From: an uncultured Bacteroidales bacterium
GTDB taxonomy: Bacteria; Bacteroidota; Bacteroidia; Bacteroidales; UBA932
Direction of reading: 5' to 3'
Length of the DNA stretch: 35,547 nt
NCBI GenBank assembly: GCA_946185745.1
Contig: CAMHKQ010000022.1
Coordinates: 1 to 35,547, forward strand
Below are positions 24,508 through 32,795 of this stretch, one piece after another. Below the pieces are notes generated by a model. That model was not told the DNA's origin. It made no database searches and saw only the letters and a list, made by a program, of their open reading frames with translations. The position numbers and the translations under genes are program-made. Positions within the stretch are counted from its first letter, which is position 1. Each line of letters begins with the position of its first letter.

Positions 24508-24618
24508 ATGGCATATCCTGTTATAATGCCCAAGCAGGGGCAGTCCGTTGAAAGCTGCATCGTTTCCGAGTTCAAGAAGAAACCGTTCGACCTCAAACTC
24601 TTTATCCCCGGAAGATAA
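24508..24618 (+). pseudogene. Chimeric stump: start of a lipoyl acyltransferase (E2) joined to a rhaB-like tail
   Basis: A 36-codon reading frame begins MAYPVIMPKQGQSVESC and continues IVSEFKKK, which is the recognisable N-terminal strand of a lipoyl domain of 2-oxoacid dehydrogenase E2 subunits. It breaks off before the lipoylated lysine loop. It then ends PFDLKLFIPGR and stop, which resembles the rhaB C-terminus (SFDLKLFTP). The shared FDLK codons are identical. In the next four codons three differences are silent and one changes Thr to Ile, so the tail derives from a diverged rhaB rather than from a recent copy of the local one. It sits between rhaT and rhaD, 1 base before the rhaD ATG, upstream of lpdA. 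It may be translated as a leader but cannot be a working E2. Confidence 0.72.
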
Positions 24619-24619
24619 T

Positions 24620-25429
24620 ATGAGCATATTAGATAACAGACCGGCCCTGAAGGCCGGGATTGACAAGGTGGCCGAAGTGGCCGGGTACCTTTGGATGAAA
24701 GGCTGGGCCGAGCGCAACGGCGGCAACATCACAGTCAACGTCACCGAATGGGTGGACGACGGAATGAGGGCCATGCCGGCCATCACCGGAGCGCTGGCCA
24801 TCGGCAAAACCCTTCCGCAGCTCAAGGGCTGCTGGTTCTATTGCAAGGGCACGGGAAAGCGGATGCGCGACCTGGCCCGCGACCCTATGGCCAACGGCTC
24901 CATAATCCGCATCCTGGACGACTGCGCGCACTACGAGATTGTGGCGGATGAGCCGGTGGCGCCCACTTCCGAGCTGCCGTCGCACCTGAGCGTGCACGAC
25001 TATCTGCTGGCCAAGGGCTCCCCGTACCGGGCCAGCCTGCACACCCATCCCATCGAACTGGTTGCCCTCACCCACAGCAAAAAATGGATGGAAAAGGATG
25101 TGGCCACCCGCATGCTCTGGTCGATGATTCCGGAAACCAAGGCCTTCTGCCCCCGCGGCCTGGGGATGGTGCCGTACATGCTCCCGTCCAGCGTGGAACT
25201 GGCCGACGCCACCATCCGCGCCCTCGATGACGACTACGATGTGGTGATGTGGGAGAAGCACGGCATATTCGCCGTAGATACCGACATCATGAGCGCCTTC
25301 GACCAGGTGGACGTGCTGAACAAGAGCGCACAGATTTACATCTCCGCCAAGAATATGGGCTTTGAACCCGACGGCATGACCGACGCCCAGATGAAGGAGC
25401 TCTCCGACGCCTTCGGCTTGCCGAAATGA
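24620..25429 (+). CDS. rhaD: L-rhamnulose-1-phosphate aldolase
   Basis: This 269-residue class II aldolase splits L-rhamnulose 1-phosphate into dihydroxyacetone phosphate and L-lactaldehyde. The zinc ligands are visible as H141 and H143 (LHTHPIE) and H214 (WEKHGIF). The NGGNITVN loop binds phosphate. The start is ATG at 24620, giving the usual family length; an upstream TTG at 24548 would add 24 unrelated residues from the overlapping stump. It is the last pathway gene of the operon. Confidence 0.94.
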   Translation: MSILDNRPALKAGIDKVAEVAGYLWMKGWAERNGGNITVNVTEWVDDGMRAMPAITGALAIGKTLPQLKGCWFYCKGTGKRMRDLARDPMANGSIIRILDDCAHYEIVADEPVAPTSELPSHLSVHDYLLAKGSPYRASLHTHPIELVALTHSKKWMEKDVATRMLWSMIPETKAFCPRGLGMVPYMLPSSVELADATIRALDDDYDVVMWEKHGIFAVDTDIMSAFDQVDVLNKSAQIYISAKNMGFEPDGMTDAQMKELSDAFGLPK

Positions 25430-25430
25430 T

Positions 25431-25438
25431 TATATTTG
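25431..25438 (+). promoter_or_regulatory. -7 promoter box upstream of lpdA
   Basis: TATATTTG matches TAnnTTTG, begins 2 bases after the rhaD stop and lies 21 bases before the lpdA ATG. It suggests that lpdA can be transcribed independently of the rhamnose operon. No clear -33 element is seen. Confidence 0.5.
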
Positions 25439-25459
25439 TATACTGAAACTGATAACGAT

Positions 25460-26848
25460 ATGTACGATCTTGCAATCATAGGCGGCGGCCCCGGAGGCTA
25501 CGTGGCTGCCGAACGCGCCGGCGCTGCCGGTCTGAACACCATTCTCTTCGAGAAGAAATCCCTTGGCGGCGTGTGCCTCAACGAGGGCTGCATCCCCACC
25601 AAAACGTTGCTGTACAGCGCCAAAGTATACAATTACGCCGTTACCGGCGACCATTACGGCGTGCACGTGGACAACCCGTCGTACGACTACGCCGAGATCC
25701 TCAAACGCAAGGAAAAGGTGGTGAAAAAGCTGGTGGCGGGCGTGCGCCTTGCCATGAAGTCCCATGAGGTCACTGTTGTGCCCGCGGAGGCCTTCATCAA
25801 AGGCCGCGGCGCAGAGGGAATAGCCATAGAGGCGGAGGGGGAGGAATATCTGGCGAAGAACCTCCTCATCTGCACCGGCTCCGAGGCCGTGGTCCCCCCG
25901 TTCCCGGGGCTTGCCGAAGCCGGCGAAACCGTCGTCACCAACCGCGAAATCCTCGCGCTCACCGAGCGCCCCGCGGAGCTGGTGGTCATCGGCGGCGGCG
26001 TGATCGGCATGGAGTTCGCCGCATTCTTCAACACCCTCGGCACGAAAGTTACGGTGGTGGAGATGCTCCCGAAGATACTCGGCCCTCTCGACGACGAAAT
26101 CAGCGCCATGCTGCAGAAGCAGTACGAAAAGAAGGGCATCACCTTCTGCCTGAGCTGCAAGGTCACCGCCATTGAGGGCGATACCGTGGTCTATGAAGAT
26201 CCCGAAGGCAACGTGTGCCGCGTACGCGGGGACAGGATCCTCATGAGCGTCGGCCGCAGGGCCAGCCTGCAGGGCTTCGGCCTCGAGAACCTGGGCGTGG
26301 AATGCGTCCTGAACAAGGCCGGCCGCCCCGTCGGCATCAAGGTCGACGAAAAGATGCGCACCAGCGTTCCAGGCGTTTACGCCGCGGGCGACGTCACCGG
26401 CTTCTCGATGCTGGCGCATACCGCCTCGCGCGAAGGCGAGGTGGCGGTGAACACCATCCTCGGCAAGGAAGACAGGATGCGCTACAACGCCATTCCGGGT
26501 GTGGTCTACACAAATCCCGAAGTCGCCGGCGCCGGTCTCACCGAGAGCGAGGCCCAGGCCAGGGGCATCGCCTTCAAGGTGGTCAAGCTTCCCATGGCCT
26601 ATTCGGGCCGTTTTGTGGCGGAGAACGAACGCGGCGAGGGCATCTGCAAGATAATAGTCGGCGCGGAGCGCCATGAAGTGCTGGGTGTCCATATGCTGGG
26701 CAACCCCTGCTCCGAGATCATCCACAGCGCCTGCATCGCCATTGAACAGGGCATGACCCTGGAGCAGCTCCAGGAAGTGGTGTTCCCGCATCCCACCGTG
26801 TCTGAAATCATCAAGGAAACCGCATTTTCACTCCAGGAAACAATATGA
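25460..26848 (+). CDS. lpdA: Dihydrolipoyl dehydrogenase (E3)
   Basis: This 462-residue flavoprotein reoxidises dihydrolipoamide of 2-oxoacid dehydrogenase complexes, using NAD. It shows the FAD-binding [10 protein letters not shown], the redox disulfide C39-x4-C44 (GGVCLNEGC), the NAD-binding [18 protein letters not shown] and the C-terminal His-Glu pair in [15 protein letters not shown] at 25460 is used, since a TTG at 25436 would overlap the promoter box. No E1 or complete E2 gene is in the window; only the E2 stump upstream hints at an earlier E2-E3 operon. The ATGA overlap with the next gene couples it to a glycerophosphodiesterase. Confidence 0.93.
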   Translation: MYDLAIIGGGPGGYVAAERAGAAGLNTILFEKKSLGGVCLNEGCIPTKTLLYSAKVYNYAVTGDHYGVHVDNPSYDYAEILKRKEKVVKKLVAGVRLAMKSHEVTVVPAEAFIKGRGAEGIAIEAEGEEYLAKNLLICTGSEAVVPPFPGLAEAGETVVTNREILALTERPAELVVIGGGVIGMEFAAFFNTLGTKVTVVEMLPKILGPLDDEISAMLQKQYEKKGITFCLSCKVTAIEGDTVVYEDPEGNVCRVRGDRILMSVGRRASLQGFGLENLGVECVLNKAGRPVGIKVDEKMRTSVPGVYAAGDVTGFSMLAHTASREGEVAVNTILGKEDRMRYNAIPGVVYTNPEVAGAGLTESEAQARGIAFKVVKLPMAYSGRFVAENERGEGICKIIVGAERHEVLGVHMLGNPCSEIIHSACIAIEQGMTLEQLQEVVFPHPTVSEIIKETAFSLQETI

Positions 26849-27765
26849 AAAAAAGCATGATCCTGCTGCTCCTGGCTCTTGCAGCCTGCCAGCCCAAAGT
26901 TGATTACAAGGTAGACGTCCAGGCCCACCGCGGCGGAATGGGGCTTTATCCCGAAGAGTCCCTCGCCGCCATGAAGAACGCGGTCGACCTCGGGGTGAAC
27001 ACCCTCGAGATGGACCTCTGCATCACGCAGGACGGTGAAGTGATCCTGTCGCACGACAAGTATTTCCACCACCGCTACGCCACCCGTCCCGACGGCACTC
27101 CCGTAATGAAAGAAGACCCGAGGGTGTATCTCTGGACCCTGCCTTACGAGGAAATCCTCAAATGGGACGTCGGAAGCAAAGCCAATCCCGACTGGCCCGA
27201 AAAGAATTGCCAGCCTGCCGTGAAGCAGCGTGCGGCCGAGGTGATCGACGCCGTCGAGGCCTATGTGAAGGAAAAGGGCCTTTCTCCCATTTACTACAAT
27301 ATCGAAATCAAGAGCGATCCCGATTGTGACGAAGGTGTCGAGGGCCGGGACTGGCCTGAGTATCACGAATTTACGGATCTCTGCATGCAGATGCTGGACG
27401 CCCGCGGTCTCGGAGACCGTCTTGTCATCCAGTGCTTCGACGAGCGCGCCCTCAACTACATCAACGAGAAATACCCCGGCCACATCCTTTCCTACCTGGT
27501 GGAAGGCTGGGAGACCGACTACGACGAGTACATGTCCAAGCTGGAATTCAAGCCCGAGTGGCTCAGCCCCCCGCACGAGAACGTTGACGCGGCCCTGATG
27601 GAAAGGGCCCATGCCGACGGCATGAAGGTGGTCACCTGGACCGTTGACGATCCCGACGAGATGCGCCGCCTCATGGACCTCCGCGTCGAAGGCATCATCT
27701 CCAACTATCCCGACCGTCTCCTCAAGGCCGCGAAGGAATACGGCGCTTTCGCCCCCAGGAAGTAA
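26845..27765 (+). CDS. Glycerophosphodiester phosphodiesterase lipoprotein
   Basis: This 306-residue lipoprotein (lipobox LALAAC15) of the GDPD family hydrolyses glycerophosphodiesters, probably deacylated phospholipids, at the outer membrane. Catalytic and metal-binding motifs are AHRGG (H28, R29), TLEMDL, HDKYF and the central [34 protein letters not shown] completes the TIM barrel. Its start overlaps the lpdA stop by 4 bases. It is unrelated to rhamnose metabolism and may simply share the lpdA transcript. Confidence 0.92.
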   Translation: MKKSMILLLLALAACQPKVDYKVDVQAHRGGMGLYPEESLAAMKNAVDLGVNTLEMDLCITQDGEVILSHDKYFHHRYATRPDGTPVMKEDPRVYLWTLPYEEILKWDVGSKANPDWPEKNCQPAVKQRAAEVIDAVEAYVKEKGLSPIYYNIEIKSDPDCDEGVEGRDWPEYHEFTDLCMQMLDARGLGDRLVIQCFDERALNYINEKYPGHILSYLVEGWETDYDEYMSKLEFKPEWLSPPHENVDAALMERAHADGMKVVTWTVDDPDEMRRLMDLRVEGIISNYPDRLLKAAKEYGAFAPRK

Positions 27766-27804
27766 CAATAATGGCATACCTATCATATTTTCCGAAAAAA
27801 TGCA

Positions 27805-27812
27805 TATCTTTG
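27805..27812 (+). promoter_or_regulatory. -7 promoter box of the SusC/SusD operon
   Basis: TATCTTTG matches TAnnTTTG and lies 72 bases before the susC ATG, leaving an AT-rich leader of about 65 bases. No clear -33 TTTG is present, which fits activator dependence. No ECF-sigma or hybrid two-component regulator gene lies in the window. Confidence 0.55.
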
Positions 27813-27884
27813 TTTGAATAAAACCGACCAATTAGGAAAAAACTATAACTACCTAACCAACATTTATCTATTAATCAACCTTTT

Positions 27885-30800
27885 ATGTTTTCAAAGAAAC
27901 TGTTCGGATTGCTCGCAGGGCTGGTATGCCTTGCGGCAACGTTCAGCGCTAATGCGCAGAACATGACAGTGCGGGGCACCGTTTCTGACGCTGCCGGCCC
28001 CATCGTGGGGGCCGTCGTGCTCAGCGGCGGGGCCAACGCAGTTACGGACTTCAATGGTGCATACACCATTTCGGTTCCGTCCGACGCAGTCCTTGAGGTC
28101 TCCTGCATGGGTTATTCCACCCTCCAGGTGCCCGTCAACGGACGTTCCGTCATCGACATCATCATGGAAGAGGACACTGAAATGCTTCAGGAAGCGGTAG
28201 CCCTCGGTTATGGCGCCCAGACCAAGAAGAAAGACCTGTCCGCCTCCGTGGGTATCGTCAACAATGCCGATGAACTGGCCGCCCGTCCGGTTGCCTCTAC
28301 GGAGGCCATGCTCCAGGGCCAGATCCCTGGTGTAACCATCACTGCCGACGGCGGTTCTCCTACTTCCACTCCCGGTATTATCATCCGTGGTCAGGGCTCC
28401 CGTAACGGAGACTCCGTGCTGTGGGTGGTAGACGGCGTTCCCGGTGCTCCCATCACTTCAATGAACGATATTGAGAGTATCGTTGTCTTGAAGGACGCCG
28501 CTTCCGCCGCTATCTATGGTGCTACCTCCGGTGCCGGCGGCGTTATCCTGGTGACTACCAAGAAAGCCAAACAGGGGATCCACGTGGAATATGACCTGGT
28601 ATCCGGTGTGCGCAAGGCTTACAATCTTCCCGATCCCCTGAATGCCCAGGAGCAGATAGAGATGCGTAAGATTTCCTACCAGAATGCCGGTCTTACCCTG
28701 CCTGTCGGCTGGGACACCAGCCGCAACCCGTGGGTTGGCACCCAGCGCACCAGCTGGATGGATGAGATTTTCCGCACGGCTCCTTATCAGCGCCATTCCG
28801 TCACTCTCAACTACGGTACCGACGTGTTCAAGAGCCGTCTGACGTTCTCCTACCAGGACAATGAAGGTGTCCTTCTTAACACTTTCAACAAGTCCCTCGG
28901 AGTACGTTACTTCGGCGAGTACCAGATGAACAAGTGGATCAAGATCTCCGAGACCATGTCCTTCTCCGACGGTTCCAGCCGCGGTACGGACACCGGCTCC
29001 GCCTACACTGGTACCATCCTTTCCGCCATCTATATGCCGCAGAGTGCAGAGGCCTATGCCTCGGCCGGTCCCTACGCCGGCTCCTTCGGCGGTGTTACCA
29101 CGGAAGATCCCGCTTACATCGCCCAGTATGGCAGCAACTTTGCAGACATCCACGGTGACGCCGTGAACCCGCTGCGTCTCCTGCTGGCCAGCACCCAGAA
29201 CAATCACGACAACAGCTTCTGGAGCACCACCGGCCTGCATCTCAACCCCGTCAGGGGCCTCACTTTCAACAGCCTGTTCTCCATTCGCGTAGACTCCCGC
29301 TTCAACAAGAGTTTCTCGCCCAAACGTCTTGAGGTAGGTAAGCCCGACGGTAACAACACTCTGTATTACGAAACCTTCCGCAACGTGGGCTGGCGTAATG
29401 AGAACACCCTCAACTACGACCGTACCTTCGGAAAGCACACCCTCGGCGGCCTGGTTGCCGTTACCCTTAACAAGGACGAGAACCGCTATCTTAACGCCAC
29501 GGGTAAGGGTTTCGATATGGAGATGGAAAGCCTCCAGTACATGAAGTTCGCCGGCAGCAAGGATGCTTCCGACAGCTACGGGATCGACGCCAACATAGCT
29601 TTCGTGGCCCGTGTTTCCTACAGCTTCGACGACCGCTACTTCCTCACCGCCTCCTGGCGCAGGGACTATGCCGGCCGTCTGCCCGTCGCTCACAACTACG
29701 GAGACTTCCCGGCCGTTACCGGTGCATGGAAGGTGTCGAGCGAACCGTTCTTCCCCAAGAACGACGTCGTCAACCTCCTGAAGTTCCGTGCTTCCTGGGG
29801 CCGCGTCGGTAACCTGGGTTCCATCGGCTGGACCTACAAGAACGCAGACCTGAGTTCCTCCACCTGGAACGAGGGCGCTATCTACGGTATCGCCAACGAT
29901 GCTATGTGGGGCACCTTCTGGTATCCCCAGAAGTCCGTTAACCAGAACCTCACCTGGGAGACTTCCGAGCAGTTCGACGCCGGTGTTGACATCGACATGT
30001 TCAACGACCGCCTGTCCCTGAGTGCCGACTACTACAACAAGCGCACCTTCAACCTCATCCAGGAGCAGACCATGGGTTGGCCCCAGACCATCGGTTTGGA
30101 TGCCATGCTGGTGAACCAGGGTGAGATTTCCAACAAGGGTGTTGAATTCGTTGCCGCATGGCACGACAACATTGGCAAAGACTTCGGATACCACATCGGC
30201 GGTAACTTCGCTTACAACAAGAACAGCGTGATTTCCACCGGTATCCTCGACGACGAAGGCAATGCCGGTAAATGGACCGGTGGCGGCGGCTTCCGTATGA
30301 TTGACTGGATTTACCAGTCCGAGGCCGGACAGCCCCTGAACTCTTTCTATGTGATTAAGACCGACGGTATCTTCCAGAGCGACGCCGAGGCTGCCGCCTA
30401 CACCAAGAATGGTGAGCGCATCCAGCCCAACGCCCAGGCAGGTGACCTCAAGTTCGTGGACTTCAACGACGACGGTGTGATTGATTCCAACGACCGCCAG
30501 TATGTCGGCAGCGCCATGCCCAAGTACACCTTCGCCCTCACCGGAGGTTTCAACTGGAAGGGCTTGTACATGGACGTCCTGTTCCAGGGCGTAGCCGGCA
30601 ACAAGATTGCCTATGTGGGTAAGTCCATGACCCTCTGCGACGTTGAAGGCAACTTCAACCGCGACAGCCAGATCCTGAATGCATGGAGCCCCTCCAACAC
30701 CGGTTCCAAGATTCCTCGTCTGAGCAAGAATGACCCCAACCTGAACTGGTCCACTACCTCCGACTACTTCATTGAGGACGGTTCCTACCTTCGCCTGAAG

Positions 30801-31010
30801 AACCTCACCATTGGCTACGACCTCACCGATGCTCTGCGCAGGGTACCTCATTTCGCCCAACGCTCCAGCACTTGCTCCATTTACGTGAGCGGTGAGAACC
30901 TCTTCACCCTTACCAAGTATACCGGTATGGATCCGGAATGCGGCGGCTACGATACCATCAAGTATCCTGTTTCCCGCATCTTCGCCGTTGGTGTAAAGAT
31001 TAACTATTAA
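27885..31010 (+). CDS. susC: SusC-family TonB-dependent outer-membrane transporter
   Basis: This 1041-residue transporter imports oligosaccharides with its SusD partner. It has a signal peptide ending in FSANA, a carboxypeptidase-D-like domain (VRGTVSDAAGPIVGAVV), a TonB box region (EAVALGYGAQTKKKDLSASV), the plug (GQIPGVTITADGGSPTSTPG, VLWVVDGVPG, IYGATSGAGGVILVTTKK) and a long beta-barrel ending in VGVKINY. The length is typical of SusC proteins. The SusD gene follows after 13 bases. The substrate is not encoded in the sequence and is inferred from the neighbours only. Confidence 0.95.
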   Translation: MFSKKLFGLLAGLVCLAATFSANAQNMTVRGTVSDAAGPIVGAVVLSGGANAVTDFNGAYTISVPSDAVLEVSCMGYSTLQVPVNGRSVIDIIMEEDTEMLQEAVALGYGAQTKKKDLSASVGIVNNADELAARPVASTEAMLQGQIPGVTITADGGSPTSTPGIIIRGQGSRNGDSVLWVVDGVPGAPITSMNDIESIVVLKDAASAAIYGATSGAGGVILVTTKKAKQGIHVEYDLVSGVRKAYNLPDPLNAQEQIEMRKISYQNAGLTLPVGWDTSRNPWVGTQRTSWMDEIFRTAPYQRHSVTLNYGTDVFKSRLTFSYQDNEGVLLNTFNKSLGVRYFGEYQMNKWIKISETMSFSDGSSRGTDTGSAYTGTILSAIYMPQSAEAYASAGPYAGSFGGVTTEDPAYIAQYGSNFADIHGDAVNPLRLLLASTQNNHDNSFWSTTGLHLNPVRGLTFNSLFSIRVDSRFNKSFSPKRLEVGKPDGNNTLYYETFRNVGWRNENTLNYDRTFGKHTLGGLVAVTLNKDENRYLNATGKGFDMEMESLQYMKFAGSKDASDSYGIDANIAFVARVSYSFDDRYFLTASWRRDYAGRLPVAHNYGDFPAVTGAWKVSSEPFFPKNDVVNLLKFRASWGRVGNLGSIGWTYKNADLSSSTWNEGAIYGIANDAMWGTFWYPQKSVNQNLTWETSEQFDAGVDIDMFNDRLSLSADYYNKRTFNLIQEQTMGWPQTIGLDAMLVNQGEISNKGVEFVAAWHDNIGKDFGYHIGGNFAYNKNSVISTGILDDEGNAGKWTGGGGFRMIDWIYQSEAGQPLNSFYVIKTDGIFQSDAEAAAYTKNGERIQPNAQAGDLKFVDFNDDGVIDSNDRQYVGSAMPKYTFALTGGFNWKGLYMDVLFQGVAGNKIAYVGKSMTLCDVEGNFNRDSQILNAWSPSNTGSKIPRLSKNDPNLNWSTTSDYFIEDGSYLRLKNLTIGYDLTDALRRVPHFAQRSSTCSIYVSGENLFTLTKYTGMDPECGGYDTIKYPVSRIFAVGVKINY

Positions 31011-31023
31011 TACGTAGATGATT

Positions 31024-32691
31024 ATGAAAAAGTATATTTCCATTGCGATTGTCGCCATCTGCGCTCTCTGCGTTTCATCTTGCGCCAAATTCCTGGATGT
31101 GAACTCCCAGGGCGCCCCGACGCAGAACCAGTACTTCCAGAACGACCAGCAGGCCATTGACGCCATCGATGCCTGCTATGCCCGTCTTCCTCAAGAAGCT
31201 GTCCTGGGTCGTGAACTTTATTGGGAACAGGCCTGCGCCAACGATATCGTTTGGGGTCGTACCCGTGGTTATCCTACCCTTGCCACGCTTTCCTACACTG
31301 GTGATGAGAGCCCGCTCCGCGGTGTTTTCGAGAGAGCCTATAAGGAGGGTATGAACCGTTGCAACTGGGTTATCCAGCAGCTCCTCATCAAACAGGAAGG
31401 AACTACTCTCACCGCCATTGAAAAGCGCAGCCTGGGCGAAGCCTATTTCATGCGCGCTTACTGGCATTTCCTCATCGCTTACCGTTATGGTACCAAAGAT
31501 CTCGGCGTTCCGTTCGTGGCGTACGAGACCGTGGAAGGCGGTTATAACAACGAGATTCCCGAGCAGCAGGCATCGGTGATGAAGAACTACGAGCTCATCA
31601 TCTCCGACCTCCAGAAGGCAGAAGAAATCCTCCCCGCTTTCGATGAGTACGACGTGGCGGATCAGGGCCGTGCCTGCAAGCAGAGCGCCGTGGCCGTGAT
31701 GGCCAAGACCTATGCCTACTGGGCAACCTGGGACAAGAGCCAGTGGCCTAACGTGATCAGCTGCGTGGACAAACTCGAGAATACCTACGGTCGTGACCTC
31801 CATCCGGTGTTCACCGACCTCTTCGCTCCTGACAAGACCAAGTTCTTCACCAAGGAGTACTGCTGGGCCTTCCCGTCCAACGGTGCCAAGGATGGCGCCG
31901 GCGGCGGTTCCATCGAGTTCCCCGGCGTTTCCCTGGAGAACAAGGGCTGGGGTAAGTTCAATGGCTGGGGCCAGTTCAAACCCTCCTATGATATCTATGC
32001 CGAAATGGCCAAGGATAACGTAGGCGGCGAGAAGAACGAGCGCCTGGCTGCATCTATCCTGGAATATGGAGACGTGTTCCCGTATTTTGGTGAAGATCGC
32101 GTTTTCTGGTCCACTTCCGATGTCGAATCCGGCTTCGCCATCTACAAGTTCCTGCAGGCTTTTGCTCCCGCAGATCCCCATGAGGCAGGCTTCGTGCTGA
32201 ACAATCCCGACTGGCCCTGCACCCTTATCAACTGGCCCATCATCCGCTTTGCCGACTGCATGCTTCTCCGTGCCGAGGCGAACCTCGTTGCCGGTAATGG
32301 CGCCGCCGCCGCCAAGGACATCAACCGCATCCGCGAGCGCAGCCATCTGAAACCGCTTGCCGGAAATGCCACCTGGGCCGACCTCTACCACGAGCGCCGC
32401 TGCGAGCTGGCATTCGAGATGGCCGCCGACCACGCTGCCGACTGCAAGCGTTGGGCTGTCGGTGGAGACGCCGAGATCAAGGCGCTGGCCATTGCTGAGC
32501 TGAATGCCCATCCGCAGGTGCGTCACTATGCCGACCGTCAGGATCCCAATTCCGAATTCACGGTGGGTGACTATGAGGACTACACTTCCCCAGCTAAGAA
32601 CTGGAGCGACAAGTACATGACCTTCCCGTATCCTTCCGAGCAGATCAACAAGAGTGCCGGTAAACTCCAGAATCCTCCTACCTGGAAGTAA
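31024..32691 (+). CDS. susD: SusD-family glycan-binding lipoprotein
   Basis: This 555-residue surface lipoprotein (lipobox ALCVSSC) forms the lid over the SusC barrel. TPR-type helices and SusD hallmarks are present: YFMRAYWHFLIAYRYG, LLRAEANLVAGNG, INRIRERSHLKPL and ERRCELAFEMAADHAADCKRW. An ATG two codons earlier (31018) is possible but gives a poorer signal peptide. A strong intrinsic terminator follows at 32739, so SusCD form a discrete unit with GH127 just outside. Confidence 0.94.
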   Translation: MKKYISIAIVAICALCVSSCAKFLDVNSQGAPTQNQYFQNDQQAIDAIDACYARLPQEAVLGRELYWEQACANDIVWGRTRGYPTLATLSYTGDESPLRGVFERAYKEGMNRCNWVIQQLLIKQEGTTLTAIEKRSLGEAYFMRAYWHFLIAYRYGTKDLGVPFVAYETVEGGYNNEIPEQQASVMKNYELIISDLQKAEEILPAFDEYDVADQGRACKQSAVAVMAKTYAYWATWDKSQWPNVISCVDKLENTYGRDLHPVFTDLFAPDKTKFFTKEYCWAFPSNGAKDGAGGGSIEFPGVSLENKGWGKFNGWGQFKPSYDIYAEMAKDNVGGEKNERLAASILEYGDVFPYFGEDRVFWSTSDVESGFAIYKFLQAFAPADPHEAGFVLNNPDWPCTLINWPIIRFADCMLLRAEANLVAGNGAAAAKDINRIRERSHLKPLAGNATWADLYHERRCELAFEMAADHAADCKRWAVGGDAEIKALAIAELNAHPQVRHYADRQDPNSEFTVGDYEDYTSPAKNWSDKYMTFPYPSEQINKSAGKLQNPPTWK

Positions 32692-32706
32692 TATTGACAG
32701 GTCTTT

Positions 32707-32727
32707 TCCGGCTTGACCGGGAATGAC
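32707..32727 (-). repeat. Short GTCAT-CCGG palindrome after susD
   Basis: On the minus strand GTCATTCCCGG (32727-32717) repeats the GTCATNNCCGG motif. It lies within an imperfect inverted repeat (TTCCGG, CTTGA, CCGGGAA). It sits between the SusD stop and the terminator. Confidence 0.5.
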
Positions 32728-32738
32728 AAACCCCTTCT

Positions 32739-32768
32739 GAGCGGCCCCTCACCGGGCCGCTCTTTTTT
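32739..32768 (+). terminator. Rho-independent terminator of the SusC/SusD operon
   Basis: GAGCGGCCC (32739-32747) pairs perfectly with GGGCCGCTC (32754-32762), with a 6-base loop followed directly by six T residues. It lies 47 bases after the SusD stop. Confidence 0.9.
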
Positions 32769-32795
32769 CATTTATTTTTTGTAAATTGCAGAGTT

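Noticed and set aside
28458..31166. A 902-codon open frame on the minus strand opposite susC
   Set aside because: The product is low-complexity Val/Gly/Ala-rich with no domain. It mirrors the codon bias of the certain SusC gene on the plus strand.
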